From Hysterangium stoloniferum (Eukaryota > Basidiomycota > Agaricomycetes > Hysterangiales > Hysterangiaceae), in NCBI GenBank assembly GCA_015178975.1, contig WHVD01000013.1, positions 620,001 to 684,000 on the forward strand: a stretch of DNA of 64,000 nucleotides, given 5' to 3'. The notes beneath the pieces were generated by a model. The model had not been told where the DNA came from, made no database searches, and saw only the letters and a program-made list of their open reading frames with translations. The first letter of the stretch is position 1. The number at the start of each line of letters is the position of its first letter. Of the stretch, positions 22,810-33,201 are shown one piece after another. A program made the position numbers and the translations under genes.

Positions 22810-24490
22810 ATGCCTTCTCAACGTCAACGCCCAAGAGCGAAGAAGAACCGGTTCAACCCCTACCCCTCAGCTCTCCCAGATCTTTCGGGTCATTCGCACA
22901 ATACGTATCTCACCCCTGACTCGAATGTCAAGGACCAGGAAGACAAAGTTCCGGCACAAGCTCCAAATTCCTTTTTCTGTTTCATGCAAGAGGGACGTAG
23001 GCTTTACAACACGGACCGACAAGCATTTTTTGAACGGTTTGAAATCGACCCTGAGATCAAAAGACCAAATTTCAACCTGCCCAAAAGTATGAGTGCTGCT
23101 TGGCGGAAGCTCTCCGAGACGCATAGAAAAAAGTACAAGAATCTTGCAGCCGTACGAAAGGCGGAGTACATTGCCAAGTATCCCAGCCTCAAACACACCA
23201 AGTGCCACAAGGACAAGAAGAAGCTAACCCAGGACGAGGTACACCGTTCCATTATGTTTTGCCTACCGCGCATGTCTGATCCCGATGGTTTTCAAGGATG
23301 AAGAGACAGCTTCCATCACTTTGACACCGGTAACGAGCCCGGCACCGACCCCGGCACTCTCGTATACAAGTCCCTGCTCCACGGCGTCCGCTCGAGCTGA
23401 AAGTTCGCTCGGCCCAATCACCCCCTCGCCATCTGCATCGATCCCGCCGTCGCCCTGGTCCGCCTCCAGGCACCTCGCAAACGGCTCCCCCGCTACGCTC
23501 ATGATGACCCTTCAGTCTGTATCATACCCTACCCTTGAGATCCACAAAAACTCAGACGTGCACAATACCCGTTCGGTTGAGGCCGCTCCGCGACCGTCTT
23601 CCCCCGTTGATGCTCCGTTCACGTCCCCGGCTAGCGGCGGGGTACCACTAACTGGGTCCGAGCCCTCTTCCCATACTCCCAATGAGCACACCGACTTGGA
23701 CGCTGACTATTCGTCCCTTCCCTCGCTCCTTGATGCTCCGGGACATGAACTTGACTTCCATCACGAGTTTATGTCATATCGGCACTCTGATTTGTCATTT
23801 TTAAACCACCCATTGGCCTTTCAGTACCCAGACCCAAACACGCACTACGCCCTTAAGTACCCTGTTGAACCGTCTTCCAGGCTTTACCCTCTTCCGTTTG
23901 AGACTGGGTATGAATACGACAGTACCATGGCCAGCTCCTCCCCTTACAACGGTCATTTCAATACTTTCGCCTCTGGCTCCAACTCGTACTCACACTCCCA
24001 TGCTGGACCATCCAATTCTTCCCATCCTACCTCTCGACCTGTCTCCCCTTACTCGTATAGTGACTTCCTCAGCGCCTCCACGAATACCTCCGCCTTCCGT
24101 CATTCACACCCCTCCTTACACCGCTCCCTGAATTCCTACCCTTACCTGTACTCCGACGCAGGCCCAAGTCCAGAATTCAACCCTGGGTCAAGGTCTAATC
24201 CCAATTCTGTCACAGGCGGTTCCACCCCACGCTCCGGTACACCTGTGCATGGGGAATTAGTTCCCGCCCTCGAAGCGACACATTTGCAAGCCCCATTAGG
24301 TCCTGGAGCGGGGCACCGGCCCAATCTTAGGGATGTGGGACAGGTTCCAATTCCGGGTACTCTGGGGGATGGTAAGGCTCTCGATTTCGGCGTCAATGAT
24401 TCAGCTGCGAGAAAAGATGAATGGCCAGAGCAAATACTAGAAAACTGTGCCTGGGATGTGGTAGAGGGTGAACAAAAGCCGGAAAAATAG
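22810..24490 (+). CDS. HMG-box transcription factor, 540 aa
   Basis: Two exons, 22810-23238 and 23297-24490 (1623 bp), around a 58-bp intron. The HMG box spans about residues 50-128: APNSFFCFMQEGRRLY, RPNFNLPKSMSAAWRKLSE, HRKKYKNLAAVRKAEYIAKY, i.e. three helices with the usual Pro, aromatic and Trp positions, but with a longer spacer between helix 1 and helix 2 than Sox/Ste11-type boxes. A Lys-rich tail (HKDKKK) follows. The remaining 400 residues are Ser/Pro/Thr/Tyr-rich and probably disordered activation sequence. Basidiomycete HMG factors include sexual-development regulators, but no ortholog can be named from this sequence. The start is placed at the first ATG before the box; an out-of-frame ATG lies at 22799. 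Confidence 0.8.
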
Positions 24491-24855
24491 CAAATGACGC
24501 TGGAGCTGAGGTGTTTTTCCCGGGTATATTGCCTCTACATTTGACATCTTATTTCCTCATTTCATTTTTTCGTGTTGCGCACTGTTGGAGAGCCTTATCT
24601 TTTTCGGATATCATTGCACATACCAATTTAGCTTTCTTATATGTTTATTTTGGATTACGCACTGGCGTGAAAAACGGGAAAAAATACCTGTCAATGGATG
24701 GGTACTTTGATGAGCCATACCCACAACGGGTGGAATTTCTTGATACCACTATGTAGCGATGTAATTGCGGAGCTGCGTGAAGGCACCTCAACCAACATGA
24801 CAGGATAAGTGAAGTTTTTAAAAAAATGCTATACGTATAGTGAGTGGGTACTTTT

Positions 24856-26954
24856 CTACGCCTCTCCGAATCCCTTCCACTCCTCCTTCACTATCTTCTC
24901 CTTCCGCCTTTTCGATCCCAGTATCATATCACTGAACAGCAAGTCAGCTGGGCGTAAACTATAACACGTCCCACGCACCGTTTCTTCCTTGCATCACTCC
25001 GCCCAATTCGTCCCGCTGTATCGACGTCGTCCTCACGTCTGATCTTTCGCATTTGCTGGCGCAGGAGCTGGGAGGGCTTTGGAAGCTTGAGAATCCAGTC
25101 CGGGACAGGCGAGCCGGACTGAAGGAGGACGTTTGCAATTCTACGAGCCAACAATGCCGTTCGTTAGTGATCGAATAAACCCTGAGTGAAAAAAAAAAAA
25201 ACAAAAAAAAAAAATTTGGGAGCTCACGTCTTCAAAAACGGCGCATCCTCATTTGTCCAGTATGTTACCGCAAATCCCTCTCTCCCCGCTCTTCCTGTTC
25301 GCCCGATCCGATGCACATAACTCTGCACGCTTCCAGGCCAGTCATAATTGATCACGCCTCGTATGCCCTTGAAGTCCATCCCTCTCGCTACTACTTCCGT
25401 ACACACGAGCACCCAGCACTCCCCTGCGCGCATGCGGCGAACGACGTCCAGGCGTTGTGCATTCGAGAGCGCAGCGTGGAGCAGGAATACGTTCGGGACG
25501 GAGTGGAGGAGGAGCGATGCATGCAGCGACGCTGCGCGCGGCTGGGAAGAGGCAAAGATGAGAATGGGTGGTGCCCACGGCGGCGGGTCATGCGGAGAAG
25601 CGGGGGTGGTGCAGGTAGATGTGAGGTAGGATATCAGGCTGGGAAGCTTGGAGGCCTCGTCGGCGACGTAGACGAGGGACTGGCGAATCAGGGGGAGTGG
25701 CGTGTCCTTGAGACCGACAACTACTCGGATCGGGTTTGTGAGCATGTTCATTGCGACTTGCTCAGCGCCTGCTGGGAGTGTGGCACTAAATATCGCCTTT
25801 TGGATGGAGGTGTGCGAGCACGAGTCGACGATTTCTTGGACCTGAGGCAGGAACTCTGCGTCAAGCATGCGGTCAGCTTCGTCGAGGACGAGGTGGCGAA
25901 CACTGGGAAGAGTAAGACGCGTGATTGACAACCGTATGAACATGAAGGCTCACTTGTCAAGTTCGATTTTTCCCTCTTTGAGGGACGCCACCAGTCTCAT
26001 AGGCGTGCTTATAACGATATCTACAGAAGCCACATCACAGACGTTTCCTACTCACCATAGCAGACACATACCAACTTTGTCGCGAACGCTCTTATCCGCT
26101 AATGTCGCGGCTGTAGCCTTGCTATACAAAGTGATCCTCCACTTTCTTCCTTCACAGATCTTTAGACACTCGTTGTATATCTGATGCGCCAGTTCCCGCG
26201 TTGGGGCAAGTATGAGCGCGCGCACGCCATTTCCTGCCTCAGGCAGCTGCAATTGGGATATCGGCGCACCTAGACGTGCAATGATAGAGAGCAGGTATGC
26301 GAGCGTTTTGCCGGTCCCAGTCGGGGATATAGCAGCAATGTCTCGCGACTGTTGACCAGGTTAATCAAGTCTACGTGTACGCATCGACCAAGGTGGTCAC
26401 TCGCCTCCATTAAAATGGGTATACCGTACGCTTGAATGCCCGTTGGCGAATTCCAGCCATTCTTTTCCAAATTCTGGAGTATAAGGGATGAGACTGTGTA
26501 TCGCTGTCGTAGCTCCTCAAATGACTCTGTGGGCTCCGGGACGTCTCGTCCTTTGCAAACCACTCTCTGGCGAGGAGAATTCGACGGTTCGCATGCGTTG
26601 AGCTTCCGTCTCTTCTCTCTGGAAGACTCAGCATCATCAAGCTCGTCCGTCGTCTCGTTCTTGTGCTCGTCCTCGTAGTCAGTTTCTTTCTTTTCTTTTA
26701 CCTCAGGTTGTGCCTTCCTCTTTACTCCACTACTTCCCTTCGCATATCGAAAGAAATCCAGCTCCTGGGGCAACTCGTCTGCAACGATCTCAGGCTTTTT
26801 ACCCTTGTCGACATTTTTCGATGGCTGCTCTTAATCAACTTCGGTACCACATGATTATAAAGAGTAAACGCACGGTGAATAGTTGGACGTCTGACTGGAA
26901 GCGTTTTTTGTTGAACTTTGCTCCGCCTTTGGAGAGAAGTTGGAATGTGTCCAT
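24856..26954 (-). CDS. ROK1: DEAD-box RNA helicase Rok1 (DDX52), 586 aa
   Basis: Seven exons (26954-26874, 26827-26405, 26348-26072, 26020-25954, 25902-25228, 25140-24979, 24931-24856), 1761 bp. Starts MDTFQLLSKGGAKF and LPQELDFFRYAKG as in Rok1. Motifs: Q-motif region SPTGIQAYGIPI, motif I SPTGTGKT (176-183), Ia APTRELAHQI, Ib STPMRL, II DEAD (290-293), III SAT, IV PPILIFASSQ, V ARGMDFKG, VI HRIGRTGRAGR. Rok1 is needed for 18S rRNA release steps in 40S biogenesis. Intron 2 (26404-26349) needs a GC donor (GAG|GCGAGT) to keep the frame. Intron 5 (25227-25141) has two long T runs. Its ATG is only 82 bp from the inverted-repeat element. Confidence 0.95.
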
Positions 26955-27027
26955 GAAGCTGGATTTGTTGAGGAGATTTACTTTTTGATTTAGAAGTAAT
27001 TTCCCACGCTTGATTAGAGGAGGTCTA

Positions 27028-28240
27028 GAGCGGTACAAGTACCACTGGCGCCCCCCACTATGACATTCCCAAAATGGTAGTGATTACAAATACGGTGGAT
27101 AATCGATAAGATTTGTCTCAAGTGTTCCATCCAAGCCATTGCTCCGCTAAGCCAGATGCTTGACTAATTACCGGCACTATCAGGGGGTCATAGCACTTTT
27201 GAGATGATAGGTGATGGTTTCAGGGAGGTCGGGGAAGCAAGAAAATATGAAATTCTCAAAGAGCTTGGAAGGACATAGATAGATACACGTATATCATAGA
27301 GAACACGAAGAGTTGGGCTAGAGGCCTCCCCTCCTCTCATCTGCATCCCCCATGAATGCGTTTCCTTCATTTTCATCTTCATCCGCACTTTTGGCTCGAT
27401 CATCACGCATTAAACTGAGAGCCCGTCCGAACGCCAACATCCCGCCTTCTTCATTATCTTCTTCTAGCTCGTGCTCATGCTCCGAGTCATTAGCAACTTC
27501 GTTTGTAGGGTCTTCTATCTCAACTGAAGCCTTCTCTGTTGTATGCCTTTGCGCAATTATTGCAGGTAGCCTTGTCGCCTTTTTTTGCCCTTGCACATTT
27601 CCGTTTATTGGAGTTACTCGGAGCCATCAACTCAGACTGTTGAGAATCTGATTGTACCGGCCTGGGTGTTGAGACAGGGATGAAATTGCGAGTCTATGAA
27701 AATATTAACAGCCACAAGCTGTTACAGGACGTATGAACCACCTTTACAAATACTGTATGGGGCTCGTTCTTCCGGAAAAAGAAGGAGAATTGATAAGTAC
27801 CTGTGAAATTTACAAGTTGGAAGTAGAGTAGGAAGCATCTCAGGGGACACCCACCTCCTCTGCTGACTGAGACAGGTGCCCTTTTAGCTGTGGAAGATCT
27901 TTGCTCCTTGCTCCTCCTTGAGCTTGGGTCCTATCCTGGAATGAGGTGAGTATGAACATACACTACGCTGTGGACAAGAAGTTACACAGGGCGCAGATCC
28001 TCGAGCACACGTTGTAGGGTGTCTATAGTATGTGAAAACCACATATATAATTGTGTTAGTATTCTGTTAATGTTGTGACGACGCGAAGGACGAACAGTCA
28101 GACATCCAACATGTTGTTTGGTTGTTTGGTTCAGATAGTGTTTGTAGACGCGTTGTTTGGTTCAGATTGTTTGGATTTGTAATAATTTCCTTTTTTGGCA
28201 AATGTCATAGTGGGGGGCGCCTGTGTTCGTTGAGCGGTAC
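27028..28240. mobile_element. Terminal-inverted-repeat DNA element with 9-bp target site duplication
   Basis: GAGCGGTAC is present at 27028-27036 and again at 28232-28240. Between them a 1195-bp segment (27037-28231) is bounded by inverted repeats: 27037-27067 and the complement of 28201-28231 agree at 27 of 31 positions, with the inner 21 identical (core GGCGCCCCCCACTATGACAT). Similarity continues weakly inward for about 20 bases. TIRs with a 9-bp duplication fit Mutator-like elements (9-11 bp) better than Tc1/mariner (TA) or hAT (8 bp). No transposase is encoded, so the copy is non-autonomous. It lies between the ROK1 start and the carrier gene. Confidence 0.85.
27318..28035 (-). pseudogene. 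Gene-fragment-like sequence inside the inverted-repeat element
   Basis: The minus strand holds a 92-residue acidic frame (27596-27318) rich in Glu, Asp and Arg ending GDADERRGGL. Upstream are short coding-looking pieces separated by intron-like GT..AG spans, for example YQFSFFFRKNEPHTVFVK (about 27805-27745) and TRNFIPVSTPRP (about 27690-27655). The pieces do not join in one frame and match no family I know. They look like part of a captured or decayed intron-containing gene. Confidence 0.35.
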
Positions 28241-28466
28241 TATCATGTGGTATATGCCCATTATTATTGAGTTTCCTTTTTTCTCCAGTAAATCTTCATA
28301 TTAATAATTTCTAGCTTAGACTATTGGGTTCTAACGACAGCACATGATGTCTATTTACAAGCCAGTCTACGCAGCCAAAAAGGGATGAGACACGTTCTTG
28401 AACCTCCATATCATTACGTGCTGCGGATGTACTGGTATCAAGAAATACCGAACTATTGGAAATAGA

Positions 28467-29941
28467 TTACTGGGTGAACTTCCATGCATTTTTTAATTGC
28501 TGTGAATGCATCAGAATCGGCGAGTAAGAAATGAACAGGTGGGTTATAATCACCTCTAAGAATACGAAAAGTAACACAGTGTTAGGCGCAAGGCGTATAA
28601 AGGCTGGTGTCCAGCCTTTAAAGAGGAACAAGGGTCCTTCCTCCCGGAGAGACTTGGTGAGAATCCCTATAATACTCGATGAAGAGGTCTTTCATGACTA
28701 GAATCAGCTGGAGCTGACATATGAAAGAGGAGAACTTACAGATGCCATTACGCGTGCCTTTATGACGTCTGCAGGCGAACATATTGCTGTGATATTTGAG
28801 CAACAACACACACACGTACACAATTAACTCACTCGTTGCAACTGTCCCTGCGAGACTGCTGGATATCGTATGAAGTAGTAGGCTATCTTGTAGTTGGATG
28901 TTGGTAAACGGTAGTCCGTTCGCTAATAAGTACGTCTTAAAATAATCATAGCTGTTGGAATCAGCATGTGGGGAAGGCGTGTACATGTTCATTACTTACG
29001 ATGCTAATTGCGATGTCTATAAAAAAGTTTGCACTTGAATATAATATTAGACCTGATAGGATGATAGAGCCTACGTTCATTAATATCGCTCGGACCTAAT
29101 CCATTGTGAGTAGGTAGGCACAAAATAGAAAAATGTAAATATATCAATATATACCGTGTTGGGCATGAGGCCTCTTGTGAGTCCGCGCGAACCTTCCTCA
29201 CGCACCAATCTAATTAGGCCACTCCAAACGTTTTTGTAACTATGGCGGCTCTCCAGAGGTTTTAGGGGATCTGTAGTCATTCTAACAAGTAAAATATCTT
29301 GAGAGTCATTTATTCAGCAGAATTAGTAATATTCAATACTGGTGATTGTGACCTACCGGCTGGGTTTCCGGCTATACCACCAAGACCCCCCGCGATGCCA
29401 GCAGCAAGGAGCAGCTGGCCGGCAGTAGTTTTTTTGCCTGTTGAGCGAGTGATTAAACGCAGATCCATACGATTCCATTATATTACCATTGGATATCCAT
29501 GCCTTTATGCCTTCGTAAGAACCCAGTCGCACAAGGCTGTATGTCATCTGCCTGAGGACAGATGCTGATAAACCAGTATAGAGGCTCCTTAGGCCCGTCA
29601 AGGCAACGGTTTGGCGAATAACCTTCAGCGTGGATGGACCCGCTCCATTGTGGCTGGTCATGGTCTGCATGCGAAGCTTGGTGAGGTCTAAGGGATGTGT
29701 TACGCATGCTGCCACTGTAGCAAAAAAACGGGATTCGTTAGACTGCTCTTTTCATATGAGGCTGCATGTCGCGTACTAGAACCAGCCACCCCTGTACATT
29801 CGACGCGCATTCATTGAGCTGGCAAAAAAAAGGGATCGCGATCGGAATACACACCTCCTAACCTGTGATAACTATGAGACGCACGAAGTGGCACATGAAG
29901 GAAAGTGGAACTCACCAAAAGGGAGAGCTTGCAGAGGACAT
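28467..29941 (-). CDS. DIC1: Mitochondrial dicarboxylate carrier (DIC-type), about 282 aa
   Basis: Twelve exons are needed: 29941-29916, 29862-29855 (8 nt), 29791-29783 (9 nt, tentative), 29714-29487, 29437-29357, 29297-29155, 29095-29075, 29016-29000 (17 nt), 28951-28833, 28786-28740, 28666-28554, 28499-28467. Three carrier repeats show HPLDLTKLRMQT, NPADILLVRM and SPADVIKARV, with RGLMPNTVRAILMNTSQLASYD and GWTPAFIRLAPNTVLLF typical of dicarboxylate carriers, which exchange malate or succinate for phosphate across the inner mitochondrial membrane. The junction between 28740 and 28666 is off by one base with the best donor (GTAAGT); a weaker donor (GTTCTC, exon ending 28736) restores the frame. 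Otherwise a frameshift is present. Confidence 0.85.
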
Positions 29942-30080
29942 TGCGAGTTGGCCACAAAAGTGCCCTCTGCAATTCTTTTATTATATAAGAGACAAATTAA
30001 TGATAGGCGCTTCGCGTCCTGGTATTTTTTCTGGTCTTCTTTCTTAGTAATTGGCAATGGCTCGGGTTTGATTGACCACT

Positions 30081-30142
30081 GCCAAGTTCGCAAATTCCCA
30101 GAGTCCGAGTCGCCAAGTTCACAAATTCCCAGAGTCGGCGTC
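30081..30142. repeat. Two-copy 31-bp direct tandem repeat
   Basis: GCCAAGTTCGCAAATTCCCA at 30081 is repeated at 30112 with one change, and the following AGAGTCCGAGTC recurs as AGAGTCGGCGTC. It lies in the spacer (29942-30307) between the divergently transcribed carrier and BTB genes; nothing else is seen in that spacer. Confidence 0.85.
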
Positions 30143-30307
30143 GTGTCCCCTGTTATCTCGTCCTGAAGACCCGAGCTAGGATTAATTCGTAGAGGGAATA
30201 TCCAAAAGTACCCCTATCAACTTAGGGTATTTTAAGTCTTGACCATAATTAGCAAGAAGCGCGACTCGACTTATCATCGGACATTGAAGCATGCAACCCT
30301 ACAGACG

Positions 30308-32897
30308 ATGACCTCCGCGGACGATACCTCAACGAACATACAGTCCCACCTCTATTCCAGCTTCTTGAAAGGTTATATTGCGGACGTCGCACTCCATACG
30401 AAGGGTCCAACTTGGGAGGCCGTTTATCAACTCCATAGGGTTGTTCTCATTCAGGCGGTCCGTGATCTTTTCAAAGTGTGCTGACACACAAGTCTGAACA
30501 ACATCAGGGCTTCTTTCGCTCCCTATTCACAGCAGGTTTTCTCGAATCGAATCGCCAAACCAATGGTGCCAGTTATTTCAGCTCCCCGCCAGACAAAGTT
30601 TATGTTCGATTTGACGACGAAAATATCACACGAGCAGGTGTGTGTTCTAATTAATATATCCCTAATCGAGCCTTACCTTCGATTAGCCTTTGAGTATGCA
30701 TTTCTGCATCTGTCATGTTAATTAATAGTGCTCATTTCATACCAGAATCTGCATTGCACGTCTCTACGGTGGAGGACCCGATCTTTATTTTTTACCCTCT
30801 CTCCTTCCTACCACAGCATACCCTCTCACCCCTGCTTTATGTACCTCTCAACAAGATCCACAATGCCCTCCTAATCAACATCCAGCAACACCTCGCTTCC
30901 TTCTGTCGCTTCTGGCAACATCTATTTATCTCTCAATACCATCCATCACGTCTCGAGCTCTATCCATGATTATTAGTTCAATAGGACCTTACACCGTAAT
31001 TCGTTATCTTGACTTTGCCACGGGAAAAGGTATTGGTCCCCCCGCTGGTGACGATCCCGAGTCTGCAGTTGGTCTGGAGCACATTGGCAAGCCCCCGCTA
31101 ACCAGGCAACACTCTCAAGCATCCTCAGAAAGCATACACTCCAGTGCTACTACTAAAACCGATGACTTGGATATAACCCATAAACTCAGCAATCTGGATT
31201 TTGATCCGCCGACCGGTGAAGTACAGGATCAATTTAGAACAACGGTGGAAGAGCCTGGGTTTAACTACGGTGGTATTGGCGATAAAGTAGGGGAAGCCTG
31301 TGCTTGTTGGCTCATGCGATGGGGAGCTGATATTCTACCCTATGAAGAACTCCCAATTATGCGACCCACGCCGGAAACCCCCTCAATGGGTGATCAACCC
31401 TCGAGCAGAGACACGATATCATCCTCCCAAAAACGATCCTCGGGTGTAATTTTAAAGTCTCCTGCAGTATGGGCTAAAGGGGGATTGACTGCTGCGTGGG
31501 TCCGGACAGTTATTTCGTCAAACGACTTTTTTGTCAAAGGCGAATTCGAGAGATATGAATTTGCCGCACGAGTTGTAGATATTCGGCGCCGAGATGGTTT
31601 GGATGAGAATGAAGAAAGTGAGTGGCGTCAACTCTTTCTACACGGTATCCACTACTGTCACATGGTGCGTTCCATTCGAAGAGATACCAGGATGACCTAA
31701 TTATTACCACAGACCTTCGAGGAGCTCGTAACTATATCACAAGATGTATCTCCTGTTAACGGTCATCCCTATCTGGCCCTGGAGACATTACAGGCAGCGC
31801 ATTGGACGCAGTCACTTTTGCGGCAGCGGATAGTTACTCGATCTCATGTCTCAGGGGGTAGAGCGGGTTCACCTCCACCTCGCAATAAGGAGATAGGCAT
31901 CACCTTGGATGCTGCAGACCTTCGGGTGACGCTCGTGCCTGACAATATACAGTGTCTGCAAAGCGCGAAGCTGTATTATCCTGTTCCGGATGATTCGTCC
32001 CAGCGTATTGGTGATTCCGACAACGCTTTTGCGAACTTATCAACCTCAGCAGAACAACTGCTAGGTAACGTATCCCACTCGCCTGACTCCTCACACTCAA
32101 TTCCGAGCCAGGCTAATTTCTTCGGCATTTTAACACCCTTGCGAACCGCCAATTCATGCCTCCAGGACCCCGATGTGAACAAGACACGATGGTCGCCATA
32201 TCCGCCATTTCGCTTTGGCGTTGAGTTCTGGGGCATTGGACGGTTGCTGGAGAAGTCCCGCCTGTATTCTCAAACTGTCTGGTATGCCGGATCATTGTTC
32301 AATGTTTATGTCCAAGTCGTGCGTAAAAAGGGCATACAATTGGGCGTCTACCTTCATCGTCAATCCACTGTTGATCCGCTACCTCGACCCTCCGCACCGT
32401 CTCCCGTACCAACACGAGGAGAAAGGATTTTGAACTCCAGCGCCGCGCAGACCAGCCCGCGCGACATACCCTCGTCCGCCCGGCCCATGTCGCCCTCTCG
32501 TAGCTATTATTCACTACCAGCCTCCAATTCTGTGCCAAGTGTCGGACTTGTAATTCCAGGGTCTCCCCGTCTTCCCCCCAGTCCTTCTCATTTGCACCGG
32601 TCGGCATCTTCATCCCCAGGAAGTACGCCACCGCCCGCAAGCATAGCTCCTCAACAACCCTATCGTGACCCGCGTGCTGCAGTCCTGACCTATTTCACCA
32701 TTTCGTGCATATCTTCATCGGGAACGTCGTTGTCGCGTTTTTCTAGCTCCCCAGACCAGTTTTCCATCGGTCAGAGTTGGGGCTGGAAGAGCAGCTCGCT
32801 GAGAATCGAAGAATACGAAGATGTCAACGCAATGAAGGGGAACAGCGAGGGCAGGGAGGTCAGTTTGCGGGCTACCGTTCTTATTGGACTCGTTTAG
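30308..32897 (+). CDS. BTB/POZ domain protein, 802 aa
   Basis: Exons 30308-30457, 30508-30637, 30687-30711, 30746-31664 and 31713-32897 (2409 bp). The N-terminal BTB fold reads YSSFLKGYIADVALHTKG, YQLHRVVLIQAGFFRSLFTAGF and then a Tyr/Phe-rich AFEYAFLHLICIARLYGGG. A central region (about 290-440) contains WVRTVISSNDFFVKGEFERYEFAARVV and FLHGIHYCHMTFEELVTIS, reminiscent of the BACK-like part of germ-cell-less-type BTB proteins. The remainder is Ser/Pro-rich with FRFGVEFWGIGRLLEKSRLYSQTVWYAGSLF. BTB proteins of this layout usually act as Cullin-3 adaptors; that is inference. An in-frame upstream ATG at 30239 would add 23 residues. The third intron (30712-30745) is only 34 nt. Confidence 0.75.
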
Positions 32898-33201
32898 AGA
32901 CGAAGCGGTTATACCATTTCCTTTTGCATGTGCCTTCTTTCAGTATCATCACAATTCAGCCATGTAGTGTATTAATGATTATTGGGTGCATCAGTGTCCT
33001 TCACATATCTTACCATTTCTATTGTAGCGATTTCATTTCATGTTTTGGATATGTTTATGACCATTTGATTACGACTATATTGTGATAAACTGTAGATATA
33101 ACGTTGAAAGATGCCCGCAAAGGGGAGTAATGCCGTGGTGTGAATAAATGGAAACATCATGAAGCGGAGAGAGAGCGTCAAATAAAAGAAATAAAACTGC
33201 A
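32898..33201. other. Short spacer between convergent BTB and Vps38-like genes
   Basis: About 300 bases of AT-rich 3' UTR-like sequence shared by two convergent genes. No other structure seen. Confidence 0.4.

Noticed and set aside
24924..25154. Small frame ending in CSVI, like a CAAX pheromone precursor
   Set aside because: It is the penultimate exon of ROK1 read through into the next intron; the true C-terminus is at 24856.
25141..25227. Poly-T runs as a retroposon tail
   Set aside because: They sit inside a normal ROK1 intron next to its acceptor; no retroposon sequence or target duplication is visible.
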